From Cohnella ginsengisoli (GTDB taxonomy: Bacteria; Bacillota; Bacilli; Paenibacillales; Paenibacillaceae), in the NCBI RefSeq assembly GCF_029525555.1, contig NZ_JAPDHZ010000002.1:719868-783867 (forward strand): 64,000 bases of DNA. Direction: 5' to 3'. The notes beneath the pieces were generated by a model. That model was not told where the DNA came from and did no database searches. It saw only the letters and a list, made by a program, of their open reading frames with translations. Shown here one piece after another: positions 63,644 through 64,000 of the stretch (its first letter is position 1; every line of letters starts with the position of its first letter). The position numbers were made by a program, and so were the translations under genes.

Positions 63644-63970
63644 TCAACCGACATGCTCGCGCGATTCGTTTGTCTCGTACCAATAGTCGAGTACTTTGCT
63701 CGACATGACGCGGCCGCGTACGTACTCGGCCTGACGCTCCGTGAACTGCTCCGTCCAGGAGATCTCCAGCTCGTCGCACAGCTTCACGATCGTGAGAAGC
63801 TCGGACCAAGCGACGTATCGCTTGTACCAGAAAAACTGCGGATGCTCGATCATATAAGGATACAGGTCGTCGAACTCCGTATGCTTGCAGTCGAGCGCGC
63901 GCTCGAAATGGATCTTGGCTTGCTCCAGCTTGTCGACGAAAAACTGCTGCGGCACATTCATATCTCCCAT
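63644..63970 (-). CDS. Conserved hypothetical protein, helical
   Basis: 108 residues (or 105 from the second ATG): NVPQQFFVDKLEQAKIHFER, FDDLYPYMIEHPQFFWYKRY, LLTIVKLCDELEISWTEQFT, RGRVMSSKVLDYWYETNESR. Predicted all-helical, rich in aromatic and acidic residues, no signal peptide. No family recognised. GGGAGG lies 10 bases before the first ATG and GGGAG just before the second, so the start is not settled. A terminator follows. Confidence 0.7.
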   Translation of the reverse strand: MGDMNVPQQFFVDKLEQAKIHFERALDCKHTEFDDLYPYMIEHPQFFWYKRYVAWSELLTIVKLCDELEISWTEQFTERQAEYVRGRVMSSKVLDYWYETNESREHVG

Positions 63971-64000
63971 TTGCTGCTCGCCTCCCTCTGCACTTAGCCT

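Overview
The window is a stretch of chromosome from a spore-forming, Gram-positive bacterium of the Paenibacillaceae type (Paenibacillus, Cohnella or a close relative). The evidence is a gerA-type spore germinant receptor operon, an alpha/beta-type small acid-soluble spore protein, two very large secreted glycosidases ending in S-layer homology (SLH) domains, lipoprotein sugar-binding proteins with MalF/MalG- or LplB/LplC-type permeases but no dedicated ATPase, and three YesM/YesN-type two-component systems. Ribosome binding sites are strong (AGGAGG-like), and TTG starts occur.

Layout. 1-4.7 kb (minus): two permeases, remnants of a GH65 phosphorylase and a beta-phosphoglucomutase joined by a deletion, a YesM kinase and the start of a YesN regulator (a disaccharide phosphorolysis locus). 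4.8-10.3 kb (minus): a giant SLH-anchored glycosidase-like protein of about 1830 residues. 10.7-13.9 kb: DUF2306 membrane protein, small monooxygenase-like protein, NAD-epimerase, AraC regulator. 14-20.5 kb: tRNA-Leu, polysaccharide deacetylase, GGDEF cyclase, YkoP-like protein, AraC regulator divergent from a GH51 arabinofuranosidase, DUF6171 protein. 20.6-25.3 kb: two more tRNA-Leu genes around a germination operon (AA, AC, small D-type protein, AB). 25.4-26.8 kb: AT-rich fragment of a GH101 enzyme tail and an internally deleted IS3-family element. 27-42.9 kb: a mucin-type O-glycan locus (binding protein, two permeases, DUF5107/TPR protein, secreted SLH GH101 enzyme) divergent from a YesM/YesN pair and a second binding protein. 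42.9-62.7 kb: SASP gene, then a long catabolic operon (LplABC-type importer, unknown TIM-barrel-like protein, phosphotriesterase-like lactonase, two amidohydrolases, fucose-isomerase-like enzyme, M24/creatinase-like protein, sensory-rhodopsin-transducer-like protein), a divergent oxidoreductase/isomerase pair, and a YesM - glycosidase - YesN block. 62.9-64 kb: a fourth tRNA-Leu and two conserved hypothetical genes.

Two observations cut across the window. First, about forty genes or gene segments carry one-base frameshifts, nearly all in runs of five or more identical bases (usually G/C, also A/T). This pattern points to sequencing indels rather than decay, so broken genes are annotated here over their full inferred span. 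Second, the promoters of the LplA-type binding protein (55.1 kb), the GH39-like enzyme (60.9 kb) and its YesM kinase (62.7 kb) share a roughly 26-base element at the same distance upstream of the -10 box. That makes the 43.5-62.7 kb region look like one regulon dedicated to an unidentified sugar or sugar acid/lactone. This regulon, with its transducer-like small protein and metal-ligand-poor M24 protein, is the best candidate in the window for an undescribed system.
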